Positions 1 to 7,682 of a DNA stretch of 49,424 nucleotides are shown piece after piece (within the stretch, counting starts at the first letter, position 1; every line of letters begins with the position of its first letter). Source of the stretch: Methylobacter sp. (lineage in GTDB: Bacteria > Pseudomonadota > Gammaproteobacteria > Methylococcales > Methylomonadaceae); NCBI GenBank assembly GCA_026399025.1, contig JAPLRU010000109.1, positions 1 to 49,424 on the forward strand, given 5' to 3'. Made by a program: the position numbers and the translations under genes. A model generated the notes under the pieces. That model had not been told where the DNA came from. It ran no database searches and worked only from the letters and a program-made list of their open reading frames with translations.

Positions 1-135
1 GTAAAGAGCGGCTTTATGACGCCGCTCAATGCCGTTCAGATGCGCATCTTGGCATTGCTTGGATTTTCGCCCGCCCTTTATCAAGGCATTGAGGTGCAAT
101 CGGGTGAACTGGCCGTTAAAATGAACGAACGGTGA
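1..135 (+). CDS. C-terminal tail of an unidentified protein (5' end outside window)
   Basis: Reading frame 1 is open from the first base to a TGA at 133-135, giving the last 44 residues of a protein that begins upstream of the window. The tail contains T-P-L-N-A-V-Q-M-R-I-L-A-L-L-G-F followed by a Y-Q-G segment and a charged end (KMNER). I do not recognise the family with any certainty; some transposases end with a similar Q-x-x-I-L-x-x-L-G-F-x-x-x-x-Y pattern, so a transposase C-terminus is possible but unproven. The 74 bases that follow, up to the convergent thiO gene, hold nothing I can identify. Confidence 0.4.
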   Translation, partial: VKSGFMTPLNAVQMRILALLGFSPALYQGIEVQSGELAVKMNER

Positions 136-209
136 GTGTCAATGTGTCTATTGTCTGGACTGAAACTGGAGTTATGTTATAGATGTGTTCTAAAGCAGGT
201 GGATATTAT

Positions 210-1313
210 TTAATGTTCGCTGCTCAGCTTATAAGGTTCCGGCGCAACCGCGGTAGGCCGCTCCAAAACCAAATCGGCCAGCAGTTGCGCCGAGGCCGGT
301 CCCATCGCGAGACCGTTTCTAAAATGACCGGCATTAATATATAAATTGCCGATCTCAGGATGTTTGTCGATATACGGTATGCCGTGTTCGGTGCCCGGCC
401 TTAATCCCGCCCAATGTTTCACGACAGGAAATTCTTTAAGCGACGGTAATAAATTCAATGCAAATGCATTCAACCGGTCTCCGGCTTCGGCTGTCGTGGT
501 TTTATTAAAATCGTCTTGTTCAACGGTACTGCCCGCCAGTATTTTGCCGTCACGGCGCGGAATCAGGTATTGATCGCCATCCAGCACCATAAATTTAAGC
601 GTTTCCGGCCGGGCGTCAAATAACAGCATTTGCCCTTTAACCGGAGCAATTTTCGGTGCCTCGCCGGCGGCGTTAGGAAAAAATTGCCGAAACAAACGCC
701 CCGTCCAAGCGCCGGCCGAAATAATCAATTGATTAACCGGGAATCGGCCGGACGTGGTATTGATCGCGGTAATAACGTTATTGTTGAGGCTAATTGAGGT
801 TAGCTCGCAATGCTCTATCAGCGTGGCGCCTTTATTAATCAGGTCTTGTTTCAGGGATTTAACCAGCCGCGGGTTGCGCGCTTGGGCGATCTCAGGCAGC
901 CAAAGCGGCCGGTCGGGTAGCGTGTTAAGCGTGCCGAAAAAACCGGCATCGGCAGGTTGGCATAAAATATCGTTAGCGTCGCACCAATTAACCGCCGCAG
1001 TAAAGTCGGGATTTTTAGCGATCAGTAAGCCGCAGGGAGTCCATTCCGGGTCTATCGACGTTTCGGCGCTCAGTTGCGAAGCTAAAGCCGGATACAATTT
1101 CAGGCTTTGCAGCACCAATCGGGTAATCGCATCCGCTTGTCGCCAGGGATAAAGCGGCAGCAAAATACCTCCACCGGCCCAGGATGATTCCTGGCCTAAT
1201 TCATTTTTTTCAATAATACTGACGCAGGCGCCGGCTTTAATAAGCTCGCGGGCAGTGAGCAGGCCGATAATACCGCCGCCGATGAGGGTGATGTCTGGGG
1301 TTGTGGTGGTCAT
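210..1313 (-). CDS. thiO: Glycine oxidase ThiO (FAD-dependent)
   Basis: A 367-residue FAD-dependent amine oxidase of the DAO family. In this family ThiO oxidises glycine to the imine (dehydroglycine) used to build the thiazole ring of thiamine. An N-terminal Rossmann fold is visible: G-G-G-I-I-G at residues 12-17, acidic residue E35 at the end of the second strand, and the S-S-W-A-G-G-G-I-L segment at about 43-51 expected where FAD is held. Near the C-terminus are the G-L-R-P-G-T-E motif (about 303) and G-H-F-R-N-G (about 332), typical of ThiO. Full length for the family. It stands alone on the minus strand without other thiamine genes, so the assignment rests on motifs; another DAO-type glycine/D-amino-acid oxidase is the alternative. 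Confidence 0.85.
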   Translation of the reverse strand: MTTTTPDITLIGGGIIGLLTARELIKAGACVSIIEKNELGQESSWAGGGILLPLYPWRQADAITRLVLQSLKLYPALASQLSAETSIDPEWTPCGLLIAKNPDFTAAVNWCDANDILCQPADAGFFGTLNTLPDRPLWLPEIAQARNPRLVKSLKQDLINKGATLIEHCELTSISLNNNVITAINTTSGRFPVNQLIISAGAWTGRLFRQFFPNAAGEAPKIAPVKGQMLLFDARPETLKFMVLDGDQYLIPRRDGKILAGSTVEQDDFNKTTTAEAGDRLNAFALNLLPSLKEFPVVKHWAGLRPGTEHGIPYIDKHPEIGNLYINAGHFRNGLAMGPASAQLLADLVLERPTAVAPEPYKLSSEH

Positions 1314-1372
1314 GAAGGTGGTTGATAAAAGTTAAAACAAAAAGCGAGTTTTCTGAAAGTGTATCTACCTGA

Positions 1373-1768
1373 TTAAAGCCAATTTTCTGTTATTAAACCC
1401 TCTACTCGCTCAAATTCGCGTAAGTTGTTAGAAACCAATATATGATTTTGGCTTAATGCGTGAGCAGCGATTAGAAGGTCATTCGAGCCAATGATTAAGC
1501 CGCGGTTTTCCAGATTAGTGCGAATTTGTCCATATTGAAGAGCGGCAGACTCATCAAACGGCAGAATGGGAATAACCGATGTTAAGGCGAATATTTTTTC
1601 AATATTTTTAACTGATTGCCGGCTTTTGATTGCGCCATAGAATAGCTCCGCATAGGTAATTGAGGACATACAAACCTGTTTAGAAGGTAGTGATTGCAGT
1701 TTTGCCAGTACTTGCGGTGGATTGTTTTTCTTAATATAAATACAGATGTTGGTATCCAACATGAACAT
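1373..1768 (-). CDS. vapC: PIN-domain toxin VapC
   Basis: A 131-residue PIN-domain endoribonuclease, the toxin of a type II toxin-antitoxin pair. Members cleave tRNA or rRNA with a Mg-dependent acidic cluster. The acidic residues are in place: D5 in M-L-D-T-N, E41 in T-Y-A-E-L, D97 in G-S-N-D-L-L-I-A-A. The S-N-N-L-R-E-F segment near 113-119 is the usual VapC ending, followed by the R-V-x-G-L stretch. The start ATG shares one base with the stop of vapB (TAATG), so the two are translationally coupled. It looks intact and full length. The RNA target cannot be read from sequence. Confidence 0.88.
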   Translation of the reverse strand: MFMLDTNICIYIKKNNPPQVLAKLQSLPSKQVCMSSITYAELFYGAIKSRQSVKNIEKIFALTSVIPILPFDESAALQYGQIRTNLENRGLIIGSNDLLIAAHALSQNHILVSNNLREFERVEGLITENWL

Positions 1769-1992
1769 TAATCATCCTCTCTCATTTGCACAGGCAGCTG
1801 TTGTCTGCCGTCTTCCATAAAGTCATCGGATAGCTCCGTTAACAGATTAAAAACCGCGTCAGCTTTTTGTTCTGTTGGCGGTTCATCAGTTAATAAAATA
1901 ACTTTGACAGATCGGCCGTCCCAGTTTTGATAGAGTTTAGGGATTTCAAGCTTTCCATTGTGCAGTATTGATTCAAATTCTATCGCTTGCAT
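1768..1992 (-). CDS. vapB: VapB-type antitoxin
   Basis: A 74-residue protein upstream of and overlapping vapC by one base, in the position of the antitoxin. The N-terminal half (F-E-S-I-L-H-N-G-K-L-E-I-P) has the hydrophobic, short-strand look of a small AbrB-like or similar antitoxin that binds DNA and autoregulates the operon. The C-terminal half is acidic and probably disordered, suited to wrap the toxin. An AAGGG ribosome-binding site lies 8 bases before the ATG. The specific antitoxin subfamily is not certain; the assignment rests on size, position and coupling to the PIN toxin. Confidence 0.75.
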   Translation of the reverse strand: MQAIEFESILHNGKLEIPKLYQNWDGRSVKVILLTDEPPTEQKADAVFNLLTELSDDFMEDGRQQLPVQMREDD

Positions 1993-2376
1993 GGTCTAAC
2001 CCTTTATAAAATTTAGTTCATTTGTGTTCTGTTGTACCACAGCGAGCGCGGAGAATGCCAGATTATAAATTATGATTTTTGCATCAACTCAATAAGCATG
2101 ACTGATTTTGCGTTTTATTACGTTGCGCACAGTGCGGAGAATTTTAACTGTGGCTTGGATGTATAAGTTGAATAGTTTGTTGTTTTTCGCACACAATCAT
2201 ATGTTAAAAGTTAAGATTCTCTCTATAGTTATTGATTAATAAGGATTAATTAATATCAAAAAAATGACTTTAAAACTTGTAGGGATTTGCTTTAGCTGCT
2301 ACTATTACGCCCGGAAGATGAGCTTTGTTGTATTAAAGCAAATTTTTGTAAAATAACAACCTCATGAGGGGGATAA
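1993..2376. other. AT-rich divergent intergenic region
   Basis: 384 bases between the divergent vapB and the outer-membrane protein gene. The right half is very AT-rich with A-tracts just upstream of the proposed promoter at 2277-2305, as in an UP element. A direct repeat of GCGGAGAAT occurs at about 2049 and 2135, possibly chance. No open reading frame with a convincing ribosome-binding site was seen. Confidence 0.5.
2277..2305 (+). promoter_or_regulatory. Putative sigma-70 promoter of the outer-membrane protein gene
   Basis: TTGTAG (2277-2282) and TACTAT (2300-2305) are separated by 17 bases and preceded by an A/T-rich tract that could act as an UP element. Both hexamers are imperfect (4 of 6), so this is a proposal. 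The transcript would have a 5' leader of roughly 60 bases before the GAGGGGG ribosome-binding site. Confidence 0.35.
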
Positions 2377-3318
2377 ATGATCAATAAAACTAAACTCGCG
2401 CTGGGCATTGCGGCAGCAACATTAACAATGACCGGTGCATTGGTTTCTCCGCAAGTAATGGCACACTCAAAAGCAGATCGTATTGCCGAAGCGGCAAGCA
2501 ATAAAGCAGATGCATTGGAAGCACAACTCCAGGCCATGCAAGCTGAATTAAGCCGTTTAAGAGCGGAAGTGAACCGTCCTGCTTCCAGCGCGGAAGCCGA
2601 AAAAGTTCAGGAACTGGATCAATGGATGACTTCGGTTAAATCAACGCCGGCGGAAAGCAAAAAAAGCAAAGACAACATGGTATTCTTCCGTGGCGGTTAT
2701 GGGCATGCTAATGCTGGTAGAGGCGGCACGTTGGATCCTACGTTTGTCCCCGCTCTCGGTGGTGCGTCGAATCGAAGCGGCGTATTATCTGGTAATGGTA
2801 TAGCTGATCAGGATGCATGGTATTTCGGAGCCGGTTTTGATTTCAGTCTGAACGATAATCTGTTTGGTTTGATGGATAAAACCGAAGTTTTGGCCGAGTT
2901 GATGTTTGATTATAAGCAACTTGGCGAAAGACAGATCAATGGTCTGAATCTTGGAACAACTGTGCCTGTAACAGTTGCTGCACTAGGTGGAGCAACTGCT
3001 CCAGTTTCTCCTAATACTGAAAGTGCAACCGTTAACCAATTGACTTTAGCCGCTTCGCCAAAAGTGAAATTCATGAAAGGCAGCGCATTCAGACCTTGGT
3101 TGATTCCTGTCGGTTTTGAGCTGAATGTGATCAGCCCTCCATCCGATGCGATTACCGTATTGAATCCAGGTATGCAATTCGGCGCTGGTGCCGACTACAA
3201 AATCTGGAAAGATTTGTACGTAGGTGCTGATGCCCGTTATCACTATTCTGCTGATAATATTGACGGCGTTAGAACTGACGGCGTTACTGCCGGCGGTTAC
3301 TTGGGTATAGGTTTCTAA
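2377..3318 (+). CDS. Outer-membrane beta-barrel protein with N-terminal coiled coil
   Basis: A 313-residue exported protein. Residues 1-29 form a signal peptide (positive MINKTK, hydrophobic core, V-M-A cleavage before HSKAD). Residues about 30-70 are an Ala/Glu/Arg-rich heptad-like segment predicted to be a coiled coil. The rest alternates hydrophobic and polar residues with aromatic girdle positions and ends in the G-Y-L-G-I-G-F terminus, a C-terminal Phe typical of Bam-assembled barrels. A strong GAGGGGG site precedes the ATG, and a perfect terminator follows 23 bases after the stop, so it is monocistronic and probably abundant. The family name is unknown to me; a porin or surface structural protein is the likely role. 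Confidence 0.7.
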   Translation: MINKTKLALGIAAATLTMTGALVSPQVMAHSKADRIAEAASNKADALEAQLQAMQAELSRLRAEVNRPASSAEAEKVQELDQWMTSVKSTPAESKKSKDNMVFFRGGYGHANAGRGGTLDPTFVPALGGASNRSGVLSGNGIADQDAWYFGAGFDFSLNDNLFGLMDKTEVLAELMFDYKQLGERQINGLNLGTTVPVTVAALGGATAPVSPNTESATVNQLTLAASPKVKFMKGSAFRPWLIPVGFELNVISPPSDAITVLNPGMQFGAGADYKIWKDLYVGADARYHYSADNIDGVRTDGVTAGGYLGIGF

Positions 3319-3341
3319 GCCAAGCGCTTAAAAATATATCC

Positions 3342-3375
3342 AAAAAAAGGAGGGCTTCAAACCCCTCCTTTTTTT
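3342..3375 (+). terminator. Rho-independent terminator
   Basis: A perfect 13-bp stem (3342-3354 with 3363-3375), AAAAAAAGGAGGG against CCCTCCTTTTTTT, with an 8-base loop; the T tract is part of the stem, so it could work in both directions. It ends the outer-membrane protein transcript and may also stop the convergent small-gene pair on the minus strand. Confidence 0.9.
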
Positions 3376-3433
3376 GCCTCAAAAAACATAAGAACCTGTG
3401 TAAAGTGCGAAACCACCGCCCCGCGAACTTAAA

Positions 3434-3511
3434 CTAATGCGTTTTTAGCACTGGATAAATTAACACTACGGCAATCATCACAAATGCCAAAATCATAAAC
3501 ATGGTAGCCAT
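3434..3511 (-). CDS. 25-residue single-pass membrane protein
   Basis: A very short gene that standard callers would miss. It encodes 25 residues, MATMFMILAFVM followed by IAVVLIYPVLKTH, essentially one hydrophobic helix with a short basic tail. An excellent GGAGGG ribosome-binding site sits six bases before the ATG. It starts 31 bases after the stop of the 65-residue membrane protein on the same strand, so the two probably form a bicistronic unit. No known toxin, leader peptide or complex subunit is recognised. Possible roles are a small regulatory subunit of the neighbouring protein or a type I toxin-like peptide; neither can be shown here. Confidence 0.6.
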   Translation of the reverse strand: MATMFMILAFVMIAVVLIYPVLKTH

Positions 3512-3542
3512 TACAATCCCTCCAATTCGTTAAAATGACGTT

Positions 3543-3740
3543 CTATCTTTTGCTGACAACAATACAAACAACGACTAAAAAAGGTAACAGCAAGCCGCCC
3601 ATGTAAAATAGCACACCAATCGTGTTATCCAAATACAATTTGGACATACCTGCAATGTCAGCGACCATAACGGTAACTACGATTTTAAATAGCTCTTTTA
3701 ACCAATCGATACGCGCTTTCACTTCGTCAATCTTTGCTAT
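3543..3740 (-). CDS. 65-residue membrane protein, apparent ATA start
   Basis: The frame reads (M)AKIDEVKARIDWLKELFK, a charged amphipathic N-terminus, then two hydrophobic segments (about 19-30 and 43-62) and ends VVSKR. A strong AGGAGG lies four bases before codon ATA at 3738-3740, and an in-frame TAA lies five codons earlier with no ATG, GTG or TTG between. ATA is therefore the best-placed start; GTG six codons further in is the alternative but lies far from the ribosome-binding site. The protein resembles, from memory and without a search, small proteins beginning M-x-K-I-D-E-x-K. It precedes the 25-residue membrane peptide on the same strand. Either a rare ATA initiation or a G-to-A mutated start explains the sequence. 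Confidence 0.55.
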   Translation of the reverse strand: MAKIDEVKARIDWLKELFKIVVTVMVADIAGMSKLYLDNTIGVLFYMGGLLLPFLVVVCIVVSKR

Positions 3741-3943
3741 TTTTCCTCCTGCTTAAACATAAGCATCCGCATATCTTTGGTTAATAACCACAATGGAACA
3801 CTGGTGGGACGGATTTTTATCTGTATTTATCTTGCCTGATCCGTGCCGTCCGTCAACGGCATGGACAGGAAATAATCCAGCGAACGGTGCGGCTCCAGGC
3901 AATTCGGATGCTTACAAAAATAAGGCTTCGCTCAACTGGCGCT

Positions 3944-4840
3944 TTAAGATGAAAGCGGTGAATATTCGCCTCGCATCTTTTTATAAACAAAATAGCCGAT
4001 AATGGCGAGGCTGAGCCAAGCGGTCACTAAAGGTCCGACTACATTGTTATAACTACTGACCAAATAAAGATATTCCGAGCCGAAATTGGTATTGAACACG
4101 CTGCCACTCATTTTTATTTGCCACACCCAGCCGGCATGACAGCCGATACAGAGGCCCAAACTTTCTTTGACTTGCGTTCTAAGCACGGCAAGAAAAATAC
4201 CGACTGTCAGCAACGACAAAAATGCCGAACCGTTTTTCGGATTTACCACATTGGTAAACGCATCGCCTAGTAAAATAAAGCCGCTGAAGACATTAAATTC
4301 CTGTTGGGAAATTTGGCTTTTGCTGTCCAGAAAATGCAGCGCCGCAAAATAAGTTGAGCTGATCAGGATGGCTGCAATAACCGGCAAATGCTTTTTTAGA
4401 CCGGCCAACAGCATTCCTCTGAAAATCGATTCTTCAACCGTTGCAATCAGCAGCCCCAGCAGTAATGAAAGAAACATTTTTTTTGCCGCTAAGCCGACCG
4501 TCCAGGGTTGCGCTTCATCAATGATATTGATGCCTAGAAGGTACAGCGCAATAAATACCGGCATCAGGGTAAGCAGTCCAAGCCCGAAGCCAAGCGGGAT
4601 TTGTTTTAAAAACACCGATCTTGCGCTAAAGCCCAAATCGTTTTTGTTAAGCTTAAGGTAAGCCATCGTCGGAAAAATACTCAGCAACAGCAATAGCTGA
4701 GTTATGCGAGTGATGAGTTTCCGTAACAGAGAATGATCATCCAAGCCCAATGCTATCAAGTAACCTAACAGGCACGCCGTTGACGTAGCCGCCAATAACA
4801 CCAGCAAGGGCATGATCGAATTAACAAGGTATCGTTTCAA
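3944..4840 (-). CDS. CPBP family intramembrane metalloprotease
   Basis: A polytopic membrane protein of the CPBP (CAAX protease and bacteriocin-processing) family. Counting from a TTG at 4838-4840 it has 298 residues; that start overlaps the rsmE stop (TTGA) and is preceded by GGGGAG, so I prefer it to an ATG 48 bases upstream inside rsmE. The family signature is present: E-E-S-I-F-R at 136-141, H169 in A-L-H-F-L and a third conserved His (H235) in G-C-H-A-G. These are expected to bind the catalytic metal within the membrane. Substrate unknown. It is the last gene of the Uma2-bioA-rsmE direction and translationally coupled to rsmE. Confidence 0.8.
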   Translation of the reverse strand: MKRYLVNSIMPLLVLLAATSTACLLGYLIALGLDDHSLLRKLITRITQLLLLLSIFPTMAYLKLNKNDLGFSARSVFLKQIPLGFGLGLLTLMPVFIALYLLGINIIDEAQPWTVGLAAKKMFLSLLLGLLIATVEESIFRGMLLAGLKKHLPVIAAILISSTYFAALHFLDSKSQISQQEFNVFSGFILLGDAFTNVVNPKNGSAFLSLLTVGIFLAVLRTQVKESLGLCIGCHAGWVWQIKMSGSVFNTNFGSEYLYLVSSYNNVVGPLVTAWLSLAIIGYFVYKKMRGEYSPLSS

Positions 4841-5598
4841 CGCCGACTCCCCGTCTGCGAATGAGGATGTGCGCCGAAATCGCCCCACAGCATCTGTACG
4901 GCGGCTAATGCGGCCAGCGATGCGGTTTCGGTTCTTAAAATGCGAGCGCCTAAACGGACCGGAATAAAACCGGACGCTTTTGCCAAGTCTCGCTCAGTAT
5001 TTGAAAAGCCGCCTTCGGGGCCGGTCAGTAGAGTCACTTTCATGGTCTCGGGTTTTAACTCCATCAATGTCGTTTCCGCATAAGGGTCGAGAAATACTTT
5101 CAGTCCTTGTTGTTTGCTTATCCAGTTTTGCAAGGTCTCGACTTCGAGCAAGGGCGGCAAGGTGGTTCTGCCGCTTTGTTCGGCGGCATGTTGCACTATT
5201 TTTTGCCAATGTAATAGGCGTTGCGGCTTTTTTTCGCCTTTAAATTGCACAACACAGCGCTCGGTCAATAACGGCGTGATCAGGTTAACGCCCAACTCCA
5301 CGGATTTTTGCACGGTCAAATCCATCCTGTCGCCTCGCGAGATACCCAAGCCTAAGGTTACTTGAAGCGGTGATTCCACGTTGCGGTCGCTCCATTGTTC
5401 AACGGCAATCGATACGGTTTTACGGCTGACTTCGGCAACTAAACACGAGTATTCTCCGCCCTGTCCGTTAAATAAAATGATGGGGTCGTCTGTTTTTAAG
5501 CGCAACACCGTCCTGACATAATGGCCGTTGTCGTCGTCCAGTTCGATGTGTTTGCCTGTAACCAACGGCGTCGGTGTATATAATCTGGAGATTCGCAC
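4837..5598 (-). CDS. rsmE: 16S rRNA (uracil1498-N3)-methyltransferase RsmE
   Basis: A 253-residue SPOUT-fold methyltransferase that methylates U1498 of 16S rRNA using S-adenosylmethionine. The sequence begins (V)RISRLYT with an N-terminal PUA-like part (residues 1-70) and has the C-terminal knot: L-L-T-G-P-E-G-G-F and R-L-G-A-R-I-L-R-T-E-T-A-S, both diagnostic of RsmE. The start is taken as GTG at 5596-5598, two bases after the bioA stop and preceded by AGGA; a longer frame running into bioA is not supported by homology. Coupling bioA-rsmE-CPBP suggests one transcript. It uses SAM from the metK-ahcY cycle encoded a few kb away. Confidence 0.93.
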   Translation of the reverse strand: MRISRLYTPTPLVTGKHIELDDDNGHYVRTVLRLKTDDPIILFNGQGGEYSCLVAEVSRKTVSIAVEQWSDRNVESPLQVTLGLGISRGDRMDLTVQKSVELGVNLITPLLTERCVVQFKGEKKPQRLLHWQKIVQHAAEQSGRTTLPPLLEVETLQNWISKQQGLKVFLDPYAETTLMELKPETMKVTLLTGPEGGFSNTERDLAKASGFIPVRLGARILRTETASLAALAAVQMLWGDFGAHPHSQTGSRR

Positions 5599-5600
5599 GA

Positions 5601-6950
5601 TCAATCCTGAGTTGCCTGTTGTATGCCTTGCCAAGCGACGTCGGCTATTAATAAAAGCTCTTGCTCGGTAACGATATAGGGGGGCATAAAATAAATGACA
5701 TCGCCCAAAGGGCGCAATAATACGCCTTTGGACAGCGCGTATTGATAAACGCGAAGACCGCGGCGCTGCTGCCAAGGGTAAGGTTCGCGGGTGTGCTTGT
5801 TTTTGACCATTTCAATCGCCAAAATCATGCCGGTTTGGCGGACTTCGGCCACATGCGGATGGTCATGAAAACGCATCGCCGCTTTCGTCATAATCCCGGC
5901 CAAAAACCGGTTTTTCTCGATGATATTCTGTTGCCGGAAAATCTCCAAGGTGGCGAGTGCGGCTCTGCACGCCAGCGCATTGCCGGTGTAGCTGTGCGAG
6001 TGCAAAAATGCGCTCATCGTTTGATAGTCGGCATAGAAAGCCTGATACACCTGATCGGTGGTTAAGACTGCGGAGAGCGCTAAATAACCGCCGGTTAAGC
6101 CTTTGGACAAGCAGATAAAATCGGGACTGACGGCGGCTTGTTCGCAAGCGAACAGCGTTCCGGTGCGGCCGAAGCCGACCGCGATTTCATCGGCGATTAA
6201 ATGCACTTGGTATTTATCGCAGGCGGTGCGCAGCAGTTTTAAATAGATCGGATCGTACATGCGCATATGGCCGGCGCATTGCACCAGCGGCTCAATGATA
6301 ACCGCGCAAACCGTGTCGCTGTGTTGTTGCAGCGCTTGTTCCATCAGCGTAAAGCGGCGGGCGGAATAGTCCGGCCATGATTCGCCGGGGGCGCGGTGAT
6401 AACAATCCGGGCCGGGCACGGTAATGACGTCCATTAACAGCGGCGCGTAGGTTTCTTTATACAGCGACACATTGCCGACGGCCAGCGCGCCTAAGGTTTC
6501 GCCGTGATAACTGTTTTCCAGCGTGATGAATTTGGTTTTTTGCGTTTGTCCGCAGTTGCGCCAATAATGAAAACTCATTTTCAGCGCAACTTCCACCGCA
6601 GCCGAACCATTGTCGGCATAAAAACAGCGATTCAAGCCTTGAGGCGTTATTGTAACCAGCTTTTCCGCCAGCTCGACGGCGGACTCGTGGGTAAATCCGG
6701 CAAAAATCACCTGTTCCAAGGTCTCGAGCTGGTCTTTTAATGCGGCATTGATGGCTGGATTGGCATGACCGAATAAATTCACCCACCATGAACTGATCGC
6801 ATCGAGATAGCGGTTACCGTCGAAATCTTCGAGCCAAACGCCTTGACCTTTTTTGATCGGAATAATCGGGAAAGTCTCGTGGTCTTTCATTTGTGTGCAA
6901 GGATGCCACAGCACGGAGAGGTCGCGATTGGAAAGGGATTGGTTGGACAC
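5601..6950 (-). CDS. bioA: Adenosylmethionine-8-amino-7-oxononanoate aminotransferase BioA
   Basis: A class III PLP aminotransferase converting KAPA to DAPA in biotin synthesis with SAM as amino donor. Visible motifs: W-H-P-C-T-Q-M near the N-terminus, S-S-W-W-V-N-L-F-G-H, N-G-S-A-A-V-E-V-A-L-K-M, and the PLP lysine in L-S-K-G-L-T-G-G-Y. With a GTG start at 6948-6950 it has 449 residues; a TTG at 6977 would add nine residues, but those are encoded inside a GA-rich heptamer repeat and have no ribosome-binding site, so I prefer GTG although it also lacks a clear site. No other biotin gene is in the window. It is followed after two bases by rsmE. Confidence 0.92.
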   Translation of the reverse strand: MSNQSLSNRDLSVLWHPCTQMKDHETFPIIPIKKGQGVWLEDFDGNRYLDAISSWWVNLFGHANPAINAALKDQLETLEQVIFAGFTHESAVELAEKLVTITPQGLNRCFYADNGSAAVEVALKMSFHYWRNCGQTQKTKFITLENSYHGETLGALAVGNVSLYKETYAPLLMDVITVPGPDCYHRAPGESWPDYSARRFTLMEQALQQHSDTVCAVIIEPLVQCAGHMRMYDPIYLKLLRTACDKYQVHLIADEIAVGFGRTGTLFACEQAAVSPDFICLSKGLTGGYLALSAVLTTDQVYQAFYADYQTMSAFLHSHSYTGNALACRAALATLEIFRQQNIIEKNRFLAGIMTKAAMRFHDHPHVAEVRQTGMILAIEMVKNKHTREPYPWQQRRGLRVYQYALSKGVLLRPLGDVIYFMPPYIVTEQELLLIADVAWQGIQQATQD

Positions 6951-6985
6951 AGGCGAAAGATAAAAGGTGAAAGACAAAAGGCTAA
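6951..6985. repeat. Tandem GA-rich heptamers (five units)
   Basis: Five consecutive seven-base units of the pattern A-G-R-Y-N-A-A: AGGCGAA, AGATAAA, AGGTGAA, AGACAAA, AGGCTAA. The same unit type builds the inverted repeat between guaB and guaA at 32102-32205. The tract abuts and may include the start of bioA. The 22 bases beyond it hold a short GCTAAA/TTTAGC inverted repeat downstream of the Uma2 stop. Confidence 0.75.
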
Positions 6986-7007
6986 AAGAGCCTCGCGCCT
7001 TTAGCGG

Positions 7008-7601
7008 CTAGGGTTGATTAAGTGAATCAAGAAAGGAGGTTACGTCATCATTATCAACGCGCTGATATATATCCGCTACGGCTAACGTTAAGTCCACTGA
7101 TTCAAACGTAACGTTATCGCCCATAAAGTAATGCCGGGATACCCAGCCTTCATTACGCCGGCAGACTTCGACATCGACAAAATCCTGCTCGATCAGCACA
7201 TATTCTTGTAGCGTAGGCAGGGTTTGATAGGCGAATTTTTTAGCGGTTTCATCCATTCTGCGGGTCGATTTTGATAAGACCTCGACAATAATGACGGGAT
7301 TTTCGGTGTAATAAGCGTTGCCGCTGTCATCCTTACACACCACCATGACATCGGGGTAAAAAAATTTACTGCCGACTTTAACTTTAACATCCGATGAGAA
7401 GGGTTCGCAGGGCGTGTTTTCTAATTGATTGCCAAATTTCCGACTGACATTCCCCGTAATACGCTGGTGATTTTTACTCGCTCCCGCCATTGCATAAACA
7501 GCGCCATCGATATACTCCCGCTTTATTTCGCTAAGCAATTCGCTTTGCAAATAGGCTTCTTCGCTAATCCATTCGGATGCTTGTTTTAATTTCAACGCCA
7601 T
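7008..7601 (-). CDS. Uma2 family (DUF820) endonuclease-like protein
   Basis: A 197-residue protein of the Uma2/DUF820 family, whose fold is a PD-(D/E)xK restriction-endonuclease-like core. The expected residues are seen: Y-P-D-V-M-V-V (about 103-109), I-I-V-E-V-L-S-K-S-T (about 128-137), and an early H-Q-R-I-T/N-V pair. Family members are abundant in cyanobacteria and some methanotrophs, often near mobile or repeat sequences, and their function is not established. It lies upstream of bioA on the same strand, separated by a heptamer repeat. A second, divergent member is encoded at 39270-39875. Confidence 0.85.
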   Translation of the reverse strand: MALKLKQASEWISEEAYLQSELLSEIKREYIDGAVYAMAGASKNHQRITGNVSRKFGNQLENTPCEPFSSDVKVKVGSKFFYPDVMVVCKDDSGNAYYTENPVIIVEVLSKSTRRMDETAKKFAYQTLPTLQEYVLIEQDFVDVEVCRRNEGWVSRHYFMGDNVTFESVDLTLAVADIYQRVDNDDVTSFLDSLNQP

Positions 7602-7682
7602 GATTTTTACCTCAATAAATAGCCGCTAAATCAGTGAGCTAAGATAGATTAAAAGCAAGTTACAGCGCCTGCCGGTACGACT

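Noticed and set aside
3761-3913. AAGCATCCG / CGGATGCTT inverted repeat with a 135-base centre
   Set aside because: Nine bases at that distance is close to chance expectation and no mobile-element feature lies between them.
3793-4002. 69-codon plus-strand frame beside the small membrane genes
   Set aside because: It overlaps the CPBP C-terminus, has no ribosome-binding site and a non-globular composition.
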